A stretch of DNA of 64,000 bases from Malachius bipustulatus (Eukaryota > Arthropoda > Insecta > Coleoptera > Melyridae), in NCBI GenBank assembly GCA_910589415.1, contig OU342632.1:41839341-41903340 (forward strand), given 5' to 3'. Shown piece after piece: positions 1-11,500 of the stretch. The notes under the pieces are model-generated. The model did not search any database and was not told the origin of the DNA. It saw nothing but the letters and a program-made list of their open reading frames with translations. Position numbers and translations under genes: made by a program. Each line of letters begins with the position of its first letter. Position 1 is the stretch's first letter.

Positions 1-164
1 GTCCTCCACCCCTACATAAGTGCCATAGTGAAACTGTAGGACACCCAGATGTAAATAATGACCAAAAAGTCAAATAAGAAAGAAAGCACCAAAAAATCTA
101 CAAACGGTAAGTACTACTTGTTTAAATTCGCATATAAACAAAGTTTTAGTAACACTGCCACATA
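1..164. repeat. Copy of an interspersed repeat, uninterrupted form
   Basis: The first 70 bases (CCTCCACCCCTACATAAGTG, then a stretch around CATAGTGAAACTGTAGG and AATGACC) recur in split form at 4892-4908, 5766-5804 and 6967-6977, where two foldback elements interrupt them. This copy lacks both insertions. The family is not identified and no coding capacity is seen. Confidence 0.6.
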
Positions 165-1012
165 CAGTGTGTGTCACAGGCATGGTACACCCCCTTTTTG
201 TTCTTTATTTTTTGAGATAATTTTTTGAAATTTGGTACGTCACATATTCTCGATAGAGCGCACTTTTTAGCAGAAAATTGAATTTTTCCCCACATCCGGT
301 TTTTCCGGAAATGTTACCAACTTTTTAGTTTTAAATGGGACATCCTATATATTATTATATTTTTGGATTCCATATATTTGTACGAATCCAACAATGCCAC
401 ATAAGTACCATATATTTTAAATGTCAAATTTGTTTTTATTTAATTTTTTATTTCTCAATTATAGTGTGCCATGACTTCAGTTGTGTTCGTAACAGATGCA
501 AAATGGGTACACCAAAATGTCCCTTATTAAGAGTACTAGTAGATGGTACCTCGGTACCAATATGGTACAATTTGAAAAAAATGAATCCAGCTCAAAAAAT
601 CATTCCGGTGCGCATAATTTATCCATAAATCACTTAATTTAGTACTTTGAACAAAAATTCGATTTTTCTAGCATTAGATGATCCAATTGAAGTGAAACGA
701 AATAGTCATGGCACACTATAATTGAGAAATAAAAAATTAAATAAAAACAAATTTGACATTTAAAATGGTACTTATGTGTGGTATTGTTGGATTCGTACAA
801 ATGTATAGAATCCAAAAATATAATAATATATAGGGTGTCCCATTTAAAAATAAAAAGTTGGTAACATTTCCAGAAAAACCGGATGTGGGAAAAATTCAAT
901 TTTCTGCTAAAAAGTGCGCTCTATCGAGAATATGCGACGTACCAAATTTCAAAAAATTACCACAAAAAGTAAAGAAAAAAAAGGGGGTTTACCATGCCTG
1001 TGACACACACTG
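165..1012. mobile_element. Foldback (MITE-like) element with 300-bp inverted arms
   Basis: The left arm (165 to about 473) is the reverse complement of the right arm (about 705-1012) with a few mismatches. The ends are CAGTGTGTGTCACAGGCATG and its complement, and both flanks are TA, as expected for a Tc1/mariner-type target duplication. The short open frames inside are mirror products of the arms and are not genes. Confidence 0.8.
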
Positions 1013-1199
1013 TATAATGATGTATAATTATTGTATAAAGCATAATAACTTGTATAAAAATCGTGCTCCAGAATAATAATGACCTCGTATTAAAATGTAG
1101 TATATTTAAAGCTTTAGGTACTGGAATTGTGTGCGTGGTCAGCTTTAAACGAGAAATTTCCAGAGCCACTTCTAGTGATTTGATTCCGTATCGTTGTCA

Positions 1200-1544
1200 G
1201 CCTGCATAGAGCAGTGGTACCCCTGCTTCGCCTTCAATTGAATTTCCATCATGGCCGCCTTAGGTTTTCGTATGATGTGTGTCTGATCATCGGGGAACGT
1301 GATTTTTTTCAAATTAACGAACCCGAAAATACACGCAATGTGTGGTGCTCCCGTTGATAAGTTATCAGACTTATTTCGTACAAATTTGCGAACACTTTTT
1401 CGTGATATTTAACTCGTACGTGCAATTCAAAGTTTGTGTGCATAGCTGATTTCGTCGATAAAATCTCCAAAAGTTATGTTTTCGATTCGAGTTACCGAAA
1501 CAACCGTAATGAAAGTGTTGCAGGATTTTTACGGCGTTTAAAAC
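1200..1544 (+). promoter_or_regulatory. GSE1: Candidate promoter and noncoding first exon of the long GSE1 transcript
   Basis: Exon 2 begins with 17 untranslated bases after its acceptor, so at least one noncoding exon must lie upstream. This stretch is richer in CpG than its surroundings and ends in a good donor, AAAAC|GTAAGT near 1544-1550. It holds a short upstream frame starting ATGGCCGCC near 1252. The start site cannot be read from sequence, and another exon within intron 1 is possible. Confidence 0.3.
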
Positions 1545-2983
1545 GTAAGTGAAAAATTCACACGCCTTGTTGTAAGTGTGTGCGTGCGTAATTTAATGGC
1601 GCAGGTATTTCGAAATGATTTGTAATAATTTTATGAAGACTGGTTTCTGTGAAATACTTTCGATATTATAACGGTGCTGGGCCACTTTCCGTGCTCACGG
1701 TTTTAATTTATTTAATTCAAATTTTTGATTGGATTTTTTCACGAATTTAAATTTGTATTCAGAGGACGTAGTTACAGCTGTTACGGCCCTGACGTCGTCG
1801 TCCAGCCAGCTCCTCGAATTGGACATTATTTCTACCTGACGGCAGCAGCAAAAGCTACCGGCATAGTTGACCTCCTTTTTCGATTTTCATTAATTTTACC
1901 TGCAATTTACTGCTTCCTGTGCTTGTCATTACATATCAATAAATTTTATGGAATTTTAAGAAGAATTTTATGGTCATTAAAATCCGGTTGCAATCAATAC
2001 AGAACTTGAATAAACAATCGAGTTAAAAATAAACTCTTGCACCACCTTGCCTACTTACAACATTTCCACCCGTTTTTCGGGTTTTAAACCAAAAAAACAA
2101 TTCCGGTTCAATCAAATTGAAGATTTTTGAAATATAACCCAGTGCACTTCTCCTGGAATATTCCAAATAAATCAGAAAAAGTGGAATCAGTTAATTTAGT
2201 ACGCTTATAAAAATAAAACCCTATAATTATTATTATTCACGGATCTAAAATAAAATGAAATTGTGGAATTTCTTAATTACATTATAATTATTATTGTTAA
2301 TTAATTATTATAATGCAACCAATTAATTAAACTAGGAAGATTGACAGGGTTGACATCATTGACAGATGTCACCAATATATTAAATTTGAAAAAAATTTCC
2401 ATAAAGTAGTAAGTAGCCCTCTATGAACATAAATATTTGAGCCAAAATTATTTAATAAATCAAAAATTCAAAAAGAATATGGACAACCAGAAAATGATTC
2501 CCTAATGTTGCTGATTGACACACTGAGTTCCCCTACACTAGCCCCCTCCCCTCCACTAAGTCAGGTTAGGTTAGGTTTTTCCCCCTGTAATTTCAAGAAA
2601 AAAAAATGAAATAAGAACAGTAAAATATAAAATATAGAAGATAAAAAAAAAGCTTTTGATAAACATTTTGAGTCAAATCAAAAAGAAACCTTTGAGGTAA
2701 TTAATTGAGGGCTTGGGTTGAGAGAATGAGGTAATTTAAAAAGTACCCTGTTGATAGTTTACCATTTTTTTTTACTTAGGGGTCAAAAAATCTTATGTTT
2801 TCTTATTCTCTCGTCTTCTTTATTTATTTATTTTTTTTTGGCTTTTAGCTTAGTCTTCTTTTTTATTATTAATTAATTTGTAACCATCAGGTTGCTTGGT
2901 ATGAGATGCCTCATGCCTCATTCATTATGTTTTTGAAGGCGCGGGGGCCAAGTGAACATGTAGTAAGTCTTCAGTACCAGTTT

Positions 2984-3221
2984 GGGTAATCCTGTACAAT
3001 CTGTCGCTAAATTTTACCCTACCATACCTATAAATAAAAATAAATGCGTCGTAAGTCAGGTCTTTGGTCAGGGTAGGGTTTTTTTTTCCTTAAAATGGCC
3101 TTGAAATGAAAAAAAAAAACCTACCCTGACCAAAGACCTGACTTACCGAATCGATTTGGAGGATTTATTTTTATTTATATGGTAGGATAAAATTTAGCGA
3201 CAGATTGTACAGGATTACCCC
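2984..3221. repeat. Inverted repeat of about 240 bp
   Basis: Left arm GGGTAATCCTGTACAATCTG onward (2984-3082) pairs with the right arm (3118-3221). The inner segment around TCAGGTCTTTGGTCAGGGTA also pairs with TACCCTGACCAAAGACCTGA. This is a small foldback element of unknown family with no open frame. Confidence 0.75.
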
Positions 3222-4343
3222 AGTTTGAACTCGCTAGAGACCTTAGGTTGTCCGCAGTCATTTTTTTTATGACATAGTTTTCTTTTCTCGTGCACTCTAA
3301 AACTGTGTGATATCAATTTCAAGCCATGATGTGCTATCGGGTTTTTCTTCAGACGTGGGTACAGTTGAAAAGAAACAGGGCCCTACACTTTCATCATTCT
3401 TTAAATGCTTCGAGAAATGGATATGCATGTCAAGAACAACTGGGATGGCATCACGTGTTCACGTTGATGTGCCTTTTCACATAGCAGTTTCGATAATCGA
3501 GTTTTAAAGTTTTGAGCGTGTGAAAATTTTCCTATAACTCATCAGCCTCCTTATTGAAGAACCTAAATAAGGGCCATCATTCCAATTTAAGTGACCACCA
3601 AGAAACAGTTGGAGATATTTTACTGTATCTGATACTTGTTATACTTTTGGCCCCCCTTTATGTAGGAAGGTTTCAGTAGAGCTGCCTGGTTTTTAAATTT
3701 TAACAAAATTTTAGTTTGTTGATGTTTTTTTCAAGGCTTTTTTCCGCTTTGCCACATTCCACTCCATCTATGGCACGTGTCATAATTCATCAATAAATTC
3801 TACCTTTTTGTAAATTTTCCTATCACATATTAGTGATCACCCTGTTATATTAAAATATCCTTTACCCAGTTTTGTTGAAATTTGGCACTGTTATTTGCAA
3901 TAGTAAGGGATATAATTTAGACCTAACTAGATTAAAATTACGAAACCCAGTGGCGTCCCGGGAAGCACCTTAATAAATAATTATTAAAAAAAAAGTTACG
4001 CCAATGCTCCTCAATAAATAATTATTTTGGTAGTTATATACATCCGCGGCTCCTACTTTTCATCAATTTTTTCGGGACCGAGGAGCGAAATAGGGGTGCT
4101 GGGTGGGTAAGAAGCTAAAAACAGCCATTGCAAACTAATATCAAGGTCACAACTAAGGCCTCTTTGACACTACGGCTGCATTGCTATTTTTTTCTTCACT
4201 TTCAGGGCAAGGAATATTTTCGAGATTAACAGTAGCACGGTTTTTATTTTGAATTTTGCATTTATTTTGCATTTATATTCCAAAAATCATTGCATCAATC
4301 ATCAATCTCTGTGGACTGGACACGATATGTGAAAGCGGATATA

Positions 4344-4690
4344 CAGGGTGAGTCCTCTAAGATGGAAAGCTCGATTACACCTATACCATTAAAGATATCG
4401 AAATGAACCAAAAAGTGCTGTAAATGGGAGGGTAAAGTGCAGTTTGTATTTTGTAAAATCATTTTCAGATACACAGGATGGTCCAATATCGTTGTACGCC
4501 ATACAACTTTGTAATTTTAAATAGGACACCCTCTATATTATTACATCTTCAGATTATTTGAGAAAAGTAAAAAAGAATGGTTTGTAAAGTTGAAGTTTGT
4601 AATGAGCAATTTATGAGTTATAAACAAATGAATGATATCTTTAATGGTATAGGTGTAATCGAGCTTTCCATCCTAGAGGACTCACCCTGT
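4344..4690. mobile_element. MITE, 347 bp, TA target, CAGGGTGAGTCC ends
   Basis: The terminal inverted repeats are about 55 bp. The left one runs from CAGGGTGAGTCCTCTAAGAT and the right one ends ATCCTAGAGGACTCACCCTG. TA lies on both sides. The centre is AT-rich and noncoding, with no transposase, so the element is non-autonomous. Confidence 0.85.
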
Positions 4691-4908
4691 ATAACCAGTA
4701 CGTCTGTACGCTTCGAAGCGCTTGGCTATTGTCTTAAAGTGGTTATTTCCTACAGTCGAGGTGTTTAATCCGCGTTTCTGACAGGACCTTATTCTCATCG
4801 CACTCTCAAAATCGGTTTTTAATGCCGTTTATGTGCCTTCCCTTTCATTTGCAAAGCAAATGAATACCTTCCTGGTGTTTCTATAGGTATGTTCTCCACC
4901 CCTATATA

Positions 4909-5765
4909 CAGGGTGTCTGCTTAAGGCTGGCCACCGGCTATATCTCGGAAACTAATGGGCCTAGAACCTCAAAATAAAAAATTTCCAGACATAAGTGATC
5001 AAGAGAAATTCAATGAAAATATTTTCAAGATGGCCGCACTTCCGGAAATACCGGAAGTTGACACCTACTTCGTTATTTTAACGGAAACTCCCTGTAAAAC
5101 TTTATATTTTCAAAATGTCTGAAGAAATCTAATACAGGTGGTTTTCACCATTGGAATTTAGATTGAGCGGTTTCGGAGTTATAAACAAGTGAAAATCGAA
5201 AATTTTCAACTTCAAAGCGGTCTAGAACTAGAACGGCTCAAGATATCTAAAAACGGTTTACATGTCCCTATCCTGACTTTTCACATAGTATTCTACTATG
5301 TGGTTTAAATTTTAATACAGGGTGATGAAAAATCGGATAATTTTCATCACCCTGTATCAAAATTTACTCCACATACTGTGGTAGAACGTGAAAAGTTAGG
5401 ATAGGGACATGTAAACCGTTTTTAGATATATCTTGAGCCGTTCTAGTTCTAGACTGCTTTGAAGTTGAAAATTTTCGATTTTCACTTGTTTATAACTCAT
5501 AAACCGCTCAATCTAAATTCCAATGGTGAAAACCACCTGTATTCGATTTTTTCAGACATTTAAAAAATATAATAATATACAGGGTGTTCCTGTTAAAATA
5601 ACGAAGTAGGTGTCAACTTCCTGTATTTCCGGAAGCGCGGCCATCTTGAAAATATTTTCATTGAATTTCTCATGATCACTTATGTCTGGAAATTTTTTAT
5701 TTTGAGGTTCTAGGCCCATTAGTTTCCGAGATATAGCCGGTGGCCAGCCTTAAGCAGACACCCTG
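4909..5765. mobile_element. Long foldback MITE, 857 bp, CAGGGTGTCTGC ends
   Basis: The two halves are near-perfect inverted copies over about 400 bp each. TA flanks both sides, and the left end is CAGGGTGTCTGCTTAAGGCT. Around 5320-5358 sits a palindromic centre with CAGGGTGATGA and its complement, suggesting formation from a smaller element. The uninterrupted relative at 1-70 shows what the target looked like before insertion. Confidence 0.9.
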
Positions 5766-5804
5766 TAGGTGGCATAGTGAAACTGTAGGAGCCGCGGATG
5801 TATA

Positions 5805-6966
5805 CAGGTGTCCGGAAATTATGCGCAAAAAATTAAGGGGGTGATTCTACTTGATGAAATATTGCCAAAAGTATCTATAAATATTTTTCGAAAACTCACA
5901 AATAAGAAAGTTATGAGCCTTCAAAGTTGATTTTTTTAAATCAATATTTTTTTATAACTTTTTTTCTAGTGTACGGATTTTCTTAAAATTTTACACACTT
6001 ACCACTGATGTTGCTTTACATCCTTGGTCCAAATTAGACTTGAATCCCTCGAAATCGAAAAGCCTTAACTGCCCTTGACCTTCAAAAAAGGCTTATAACT
6101 TTTTTCGTAATATTTTTTTCTGAGTTTTGAAGACTCACAATTGAAGAACATGAAGAAATCTGCGGAAAAGGTCCTCTTTGTCTATCACGATAAAATGACC
6201 TGTTTCCGAGTAAAACTGTTTTAAAAATTTGCTTGCACTAAAATTGATCACCATAAATTATGATCATTCTGCAACAATACCAAAGCATGCTTTGAAAACA
6301 GCTGCAGGGTTGTCTAGGAAACAAGGCGTTTGCTTTGGATTTCATTTCGACAGCAATTTTTTTATTTTTTATTAAAATTATTTTATTAAAAAAAAATTAT
6401 TAAAACATTTTAAAATTTTATCATTTCCAAGTCTATTTATATACGAATGTCTCTGTTTTGTACATAACTAGGCAACCCTGCAGCTGTTTCCAAAGCACGC
6501 TTTGGTATTGTTGCAAAATGATCATAATTTATGGTGATCAATTTTAGTGCAAGCAAATTTTTAAAACAGTTTTACTCGGAAACAGGTCATTTTATCGTGA
6601 TAGACAAAGAGGACCTTTTCCGAAGATTTCTTCATGTTCTTCAATTGTGCGTCTTCAAAACTCAGAAAAAAATATTAATAATTTTTGAAGGTCCAGGGCA
6701 GTTAAGGCCTCTTGATTTCGAGGAATTCAAGTCTAATTTGGACCAAGGATGTAAAGCAACATCAGTGGCAAGTGTGTCAAATTTTAAGAAAATCCGTACA
6801 CTAGAAAAAAAGTTATAAAAAAATATTGATTTAAAAAAATCAACTTTGAAGGCTCATAACTTTCTTATTTGTGAGTTTTCGAAAAAAAATTATAGATTCT
6901 TTTAGCAATATTTCATCAAGTAGAATCACCCCCTTAATTTTTTGCGCATAATTTCCCAACACCCTG
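5805..6966. mobile_element. Long foldback element, about 1.16 kb
   Basis: The left end CAGGTGTCCGGAAATTATGC pairs with the right end GCATAATTTCCCAACACCCTG, and pairing continues inward for about 480 bp on each side to a spacer near 6300-6470. One flank reads TA, the other TG followed by TA. The 96-codon frame on the right arm is a mirror of the left arm and is not a gene. Confidence 0.85.
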
Positions 6967-8378
6967 TGTAATGACCATTATTTTTAAAAAGGTACGCCAA
7001 TGGCTTATAATTTTTAAATTTTTGTCAGATTGAACAACTAAAAAATAAAATTACAACCTTTTTGTCTCCTAAATTCTTTTTGTATCTTGATTCATTTCTG
7101 AAATAAAAAATAAGAACCACTTACCACTTTATTGAATGTTCCCTGACATCCCGACAACATAAAAAAATTAAAAATATGGAACTAGCAATAACTCAGATGT
7201 AAAAAAAACTGGTGGTCTTTTAAAATTTTTTTGTGTGATTTAAACATTTGAATAATAGCAAGATTGTGTTTCCCAACAATATTATGAAGAGTTAATTTGT
7301 ATCTTCATTCGGCTTAGTATGTACAATTTTATTAAGTACCATTACCACTTTCCAGTTTCCTTGGTAATTTTTATTCAGTCTCTGATGATGAATGAATAGG
7401 GGGTTAGTCAGGGAATTTCTTATGCTAATTATAAATTTAATTTACCGAAAAGTCTTTCATTGCAACAATGGACCCGCTAGAGAAAAATGTAGTAAATAAA
7501 ATAAGCACAAGATTTTTCATCCTTCCTTCTTAAAGAAAATAAGATAAACATGGACAATAAATATCTGTTAAAAAATTAAAATGGTAATGGTACGACAGTG
7601 ACAGTACTTCTTTATACCTTATGAATTTTGCATTTTACTGAGAATACATATCATATGTGCATGTGCTAGAGTTTATTAACTTACTTTTGATTGTGAATTT
7701 CTTTTATCTATTATTTCAGTTCACCCGTGCCGTGGTATCTGCAATTTTGATACATCCCAAGACCTATTCAATTTTTGTTGACCTATTTAATATAACATAA
7801 TTTTGAGCTCTGAGGTTAAAGAGCAGAGGTCTAGTTTATAAACATATTTTGAATTGTTGAAAATAATAAATTAATTGAATAGGTTCAATTTTACAGGAGC
7901 CTTTACTTGATAAATAATTATAATGCGTATATACTTTATATAAAATTGCATAACATCAAATACATTTTGACTTGGTTCTGTAATATTTTGGTTCGAAATC
8001 GAATCAAATAATTATTATTTTTTAATTATTTTACTATAATAATTATATTATTTTAATTATCACGACATTTTACCAGTTTTTTTTACATTCTCTGTACTAC
8101 AAAAATTTTGATGATCACTAAAAAAATGTTACTACAATAATGTGATCGATATCTCTTATATAATTGGGTACTCATCTTTTCCCATTATGGTCACTAAATT
8201 TATTTTACAATAACTACAATATTTTTTAAATTCCATATAATTATTCTGATTAGAAATTGGAACCAATTAGGTATTCAGTTAGTCATAATTAGTTTATTTT
8301 TATTATTTCATACATTTTTTTAGACTAGTTACTACTCTGATATTAAATATTTATGTTGCAGGTTCCTGCATATGCACC

Positions 8379-8585
8379 ATGGAAAAAGTCCAGGTGCGAA
8401 AGGACATTCCTTTCGAGATCCGCCTCGCGCCCAAGCACTCCGACACTGAGGTGTGCTTTGTGTGCGGTAGTAACAGTCACCAGCAGTCTTATTTGGTCAA
8501 CACTAGGCCGGATCCCAATGAAAAGGATTCCAAGGAACCGTATTTTCCTTTCTTGGCGTCACATGAACCACCAAATGGATATACG
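8379..8585 (+). CDS. GSE1: GSE1 exon 2: start codon and first half of module A
   Basis: The acceptor TTATGTTGCAG ends at 8361, and the ATG follows in a good context (CACCATGG). The exon encodes residues 1-69, with C26-F-V-C29 followed by PYFPFL, the first cysteine pair and central motif of module A. Donor ACG|GTAAGG, phase 0. An overlapping frame from 8353 is a shadow and lacks the motif. Confidence 0.85.
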
Positions 8586-11500
8586 GTAAGGTGCAGACTT
8601 CAGTGGCCAGTAATTTAAGTATAATAATAAAAGTATACAGGGTGATCAGTAACTCGTGCACTCGGAGCGTGCTGCGGTAAACTTCACTTTTTAAGAGTGG
8701 TAAATTTTCTTACTCCAGTGTTGTACGTTCTCTTCTTCCAAAGATATGACCATTTTTGTAAAAAAAAGGTGACAACACTCTCGGCAACACTACACTGAAC
8801 ATGTGAATAAGTTCGGGTTAGATGGTATTGTTATTATTATTTTTTCCATAGCAACGAGGACATTTGAATATTTTATATTCTCAGTTGAGTTTAGGCGGTT
8901 GCCAAACTTCAAATTTCGTTCAGTTTTAGGTATTTCATTAATTTCCAACATTCTCAATTCCTCTGCAAAGAGCAGGTTTTGTGGAAAAAAAAATTGATGA
9001 ATTATATGGTATCCGTTCCTGACATTACAGTAAACTGAATTTTTCATTAATCTTTTTCACGGTTATTGAAAAAATTACCTTTAAACTCGAATGAGGGACA
9101 CTCTGTAACTTGAAAACCAACCGTTGGATTCAATTTTTTTTTTTGCAGAATATCCTCAATTTTAATGGGCTCTATATCGTCCTGTATTCGGAGTGCACGA
9201 GTTACTGATCACCCTGTAGATTCTTGATTACCTACATTACATAAAGAGAATGGGCAATGAAAAATCAGCTGATTTCACCTGGTATAATCTGGAAGTTTTT
9301 GTAAATTAACTATGAAAATAAGTTTTGACAGTGAATGTCAGCCAGGCTATCTCTTTTTAACTTTCTTTTGGCCGATTTGACCTGCAGAAATTGTCAAATT
9401 TCCATAAATTTAATTATTCAAAATATCATAAATAATTATCAAACATGAAAATGCCAGAAATATTGACCAAAGAAACTGAAATTGGTGTAGAAAATGCCTT
9501 CGTTGCTTGAATGTAGCTATAATGCAGTAAATTATCTGTAATAATACTACAGTAATAATTTCAAATTTTTTGAGATATTTATTGGGGTAGGTAAGTAGGT
9601 ATTCATGAGATAATTATTATTGTATGGAAATTATTTGATTAAGTATAAATGAATGTGTCCAATTCGAAATGTGGCGTAAATAAAAAAAAAACACAGACAA
9701 GTATAGGTACTCACCTAGGTAATATTCACAGGAATAAATTATAAAAAATTGGATCTTATTTTGGGAATGTTCAGGTGTATTTATTATAATCTAACCGTAG
9801 GTACTACAATATTAGAAGTACCGTATTCCAAACATATACTACAGATGGGAAAGGATGCACTTTAAACAGATGTGACAAGAAATGATTCAAATTTAAACAA
9901 TTATTGGGAGAATTTGATTATTAATCTGAGAATGATATTATCACAAACACTAATAACCTAGAACCTTTACACTTGTCAGTGTGCTGTAAAATTTATGATA
10001 CGGGGTTGATCATTCTCATAATCCATAGCCAACTTGATCCAAATTAAGTTGAAATGTACTATAGTTGCGCTCATAACATTTTCTGATGATTGATTGTAGC
10101 TCTCAGTTGCAGAAACTTTATATTTACTTCACTTTTTTGTGACATAATTACTGATTTTTAAATGCCCTGTATTGTCAAAATTTTGTTCTAACCTGATATT
10201 GCGAAAAGTATTCTACTCCCTTTTAGAAAAGGTACTTACTGATTTATTTTTATTCACCATATTGTCATAATATGCATTTTAAAATCAATAATTATGTGAA
10301 GTTTTATTTCATTTCTGCAATGTGTAATGGTGTGCAACTTAATTTTTGTGCTTTAATTTTTGGCAACCTAAAAAAACCTAAATCCTTAATCCCAGTATCA
10401 CTGGGTCGTATTATTCTCCTCCTATTAAAAGTTAGAGACTGTCGTTAAGCCTTTATTTTTAACCTATGATTTCCCTTTCATCAAGCAGTTGGAGAGTGTC
10501 AGTAGTGATTATTCTTAAATAATATTTAAGACAACGGAGGGTGATGTTTAAAAAACTCATTACACTTTGACAGTTAAAAATTTCAGAATAAAACTAATCA
10601 ATGACTTAGATAAAGACGCCTTAGTGAATTTTTTAACGAAAGGGAAATCATACGGCCCACTCTCATTAGTTCATTAGTACTTACAAATTTGCACTTCATT
10701 TTCTTTACCAGTTTAAAAAAAAATTAATTTTAGAATAAACAGACCACATTTTCATTATTTTCACAAATTTTTTGAAGTTAAAGCGTAATCTAAAATGGAC
10801 ACAGGAATTATTCACAAGAATCCTGTTATTTATTTGCTCCTAATGTTCCAGATGATGTAGTTGTGTGTAATTTGTTTATTTCCACTGAAACTGTAGTGAA
10901 ACACACATCAATTGGTTTATTGGTCGACCTGCAGAGTAAATGAAACTATTATAAATGATGTGGGATGAACATAGTCCAAACAAGTTCCTACACTTTGCCC
11001 ATTGTTTTATTTTGACTTTGACATTTGTTTATTTTTTGCTATATCGCTACCATTAATTAGCTTAAGTACGTTATTGTTCTTAAAATAATAAAAAAGGTCT
11101 GAACTTTCCCCACCAATGCGATCATCTAAACTTTCAACAGACTACATGCTGAAACTTAACCCCAAGCACGATTTAATGAACCTATTCGTTCTATCATGTA
11201 TTGTGTAATAATGTAAATTACGTTTTGGATATAATTTTCTACTCCGATGAAGCACGGTTCCAGCTGCTGGGTAAGTTGATTCACAGTATTATAGAGCACT
11301 GGTCATCAGAAATAAATTCATCACAATTTTAGTAAATATGTTTGTTTAATAAAAAAATGCATTGTCAAGGTAACCAATTTTTTATCCACTAGTTTCTCTC
11401 GTTAGGTTAAACGGCCACAGCTTATCAGCATTAAATCGCACCATGTTTAACTTTTTTAACTTAATTTTACAAAAAATTTAACATAATAACAGCAGTTGCC

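Larger units (their letters stand above)
4037..5804. repeat. Outer inverted repeat pair enclosing two MITEs
   Basis: TATACATCCGCGGCTCCTA at 4037-4055 is the exact reverse complement of 5786-5804. Two younger foldback elements (4344-4690 and 4909-5765) sit between the arms. Only the 19-bp termini are clearly paired, so this may be an old element or two copies of one repeat in opposite orientation. Confidence 0.5.
1551..8361 (+). other. Presumed intron 1 of GSE1, repeat-filled
   Basis: I see no conserved coding sequence here. It carries foldback elements at 2984-3221, 4344-4690, 4909-5765 and 5805-6966, listed separately, and otherwise AT-rich sequence. A GSE1 exon acceptor closes it at 8360-8361. 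Confidence 0.5.

Noticed and set aside
639..899. 86-codon minus-strand frame and a similar 97-codon plus-strand frame at 335-628
   Set aside because: The two proteins share a segment because the arms of one foldback element are inverted copies; they are not genes.
1725..2009. 94-codon frame after the presumed first exon
   Set aside because: Hydrophobic translation of AT-rich DNA, no conserved motif and no exon structure.
2561..2577. TTAGGTTAGG, the insect telomere unit
   Set aside because: Only two units; too short to mean an interstitial telomere.
6531..6818. 95-codon plus-strand frame
   Set aside because: It lies wholly in the right arm of the foldback element 5805-6966, mirrors the left arm and has no known motif.
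8790..9047. Overlapping frames on both strands
   Set aside because: Inside the MITE 8638-9216; no codon bias or motif.
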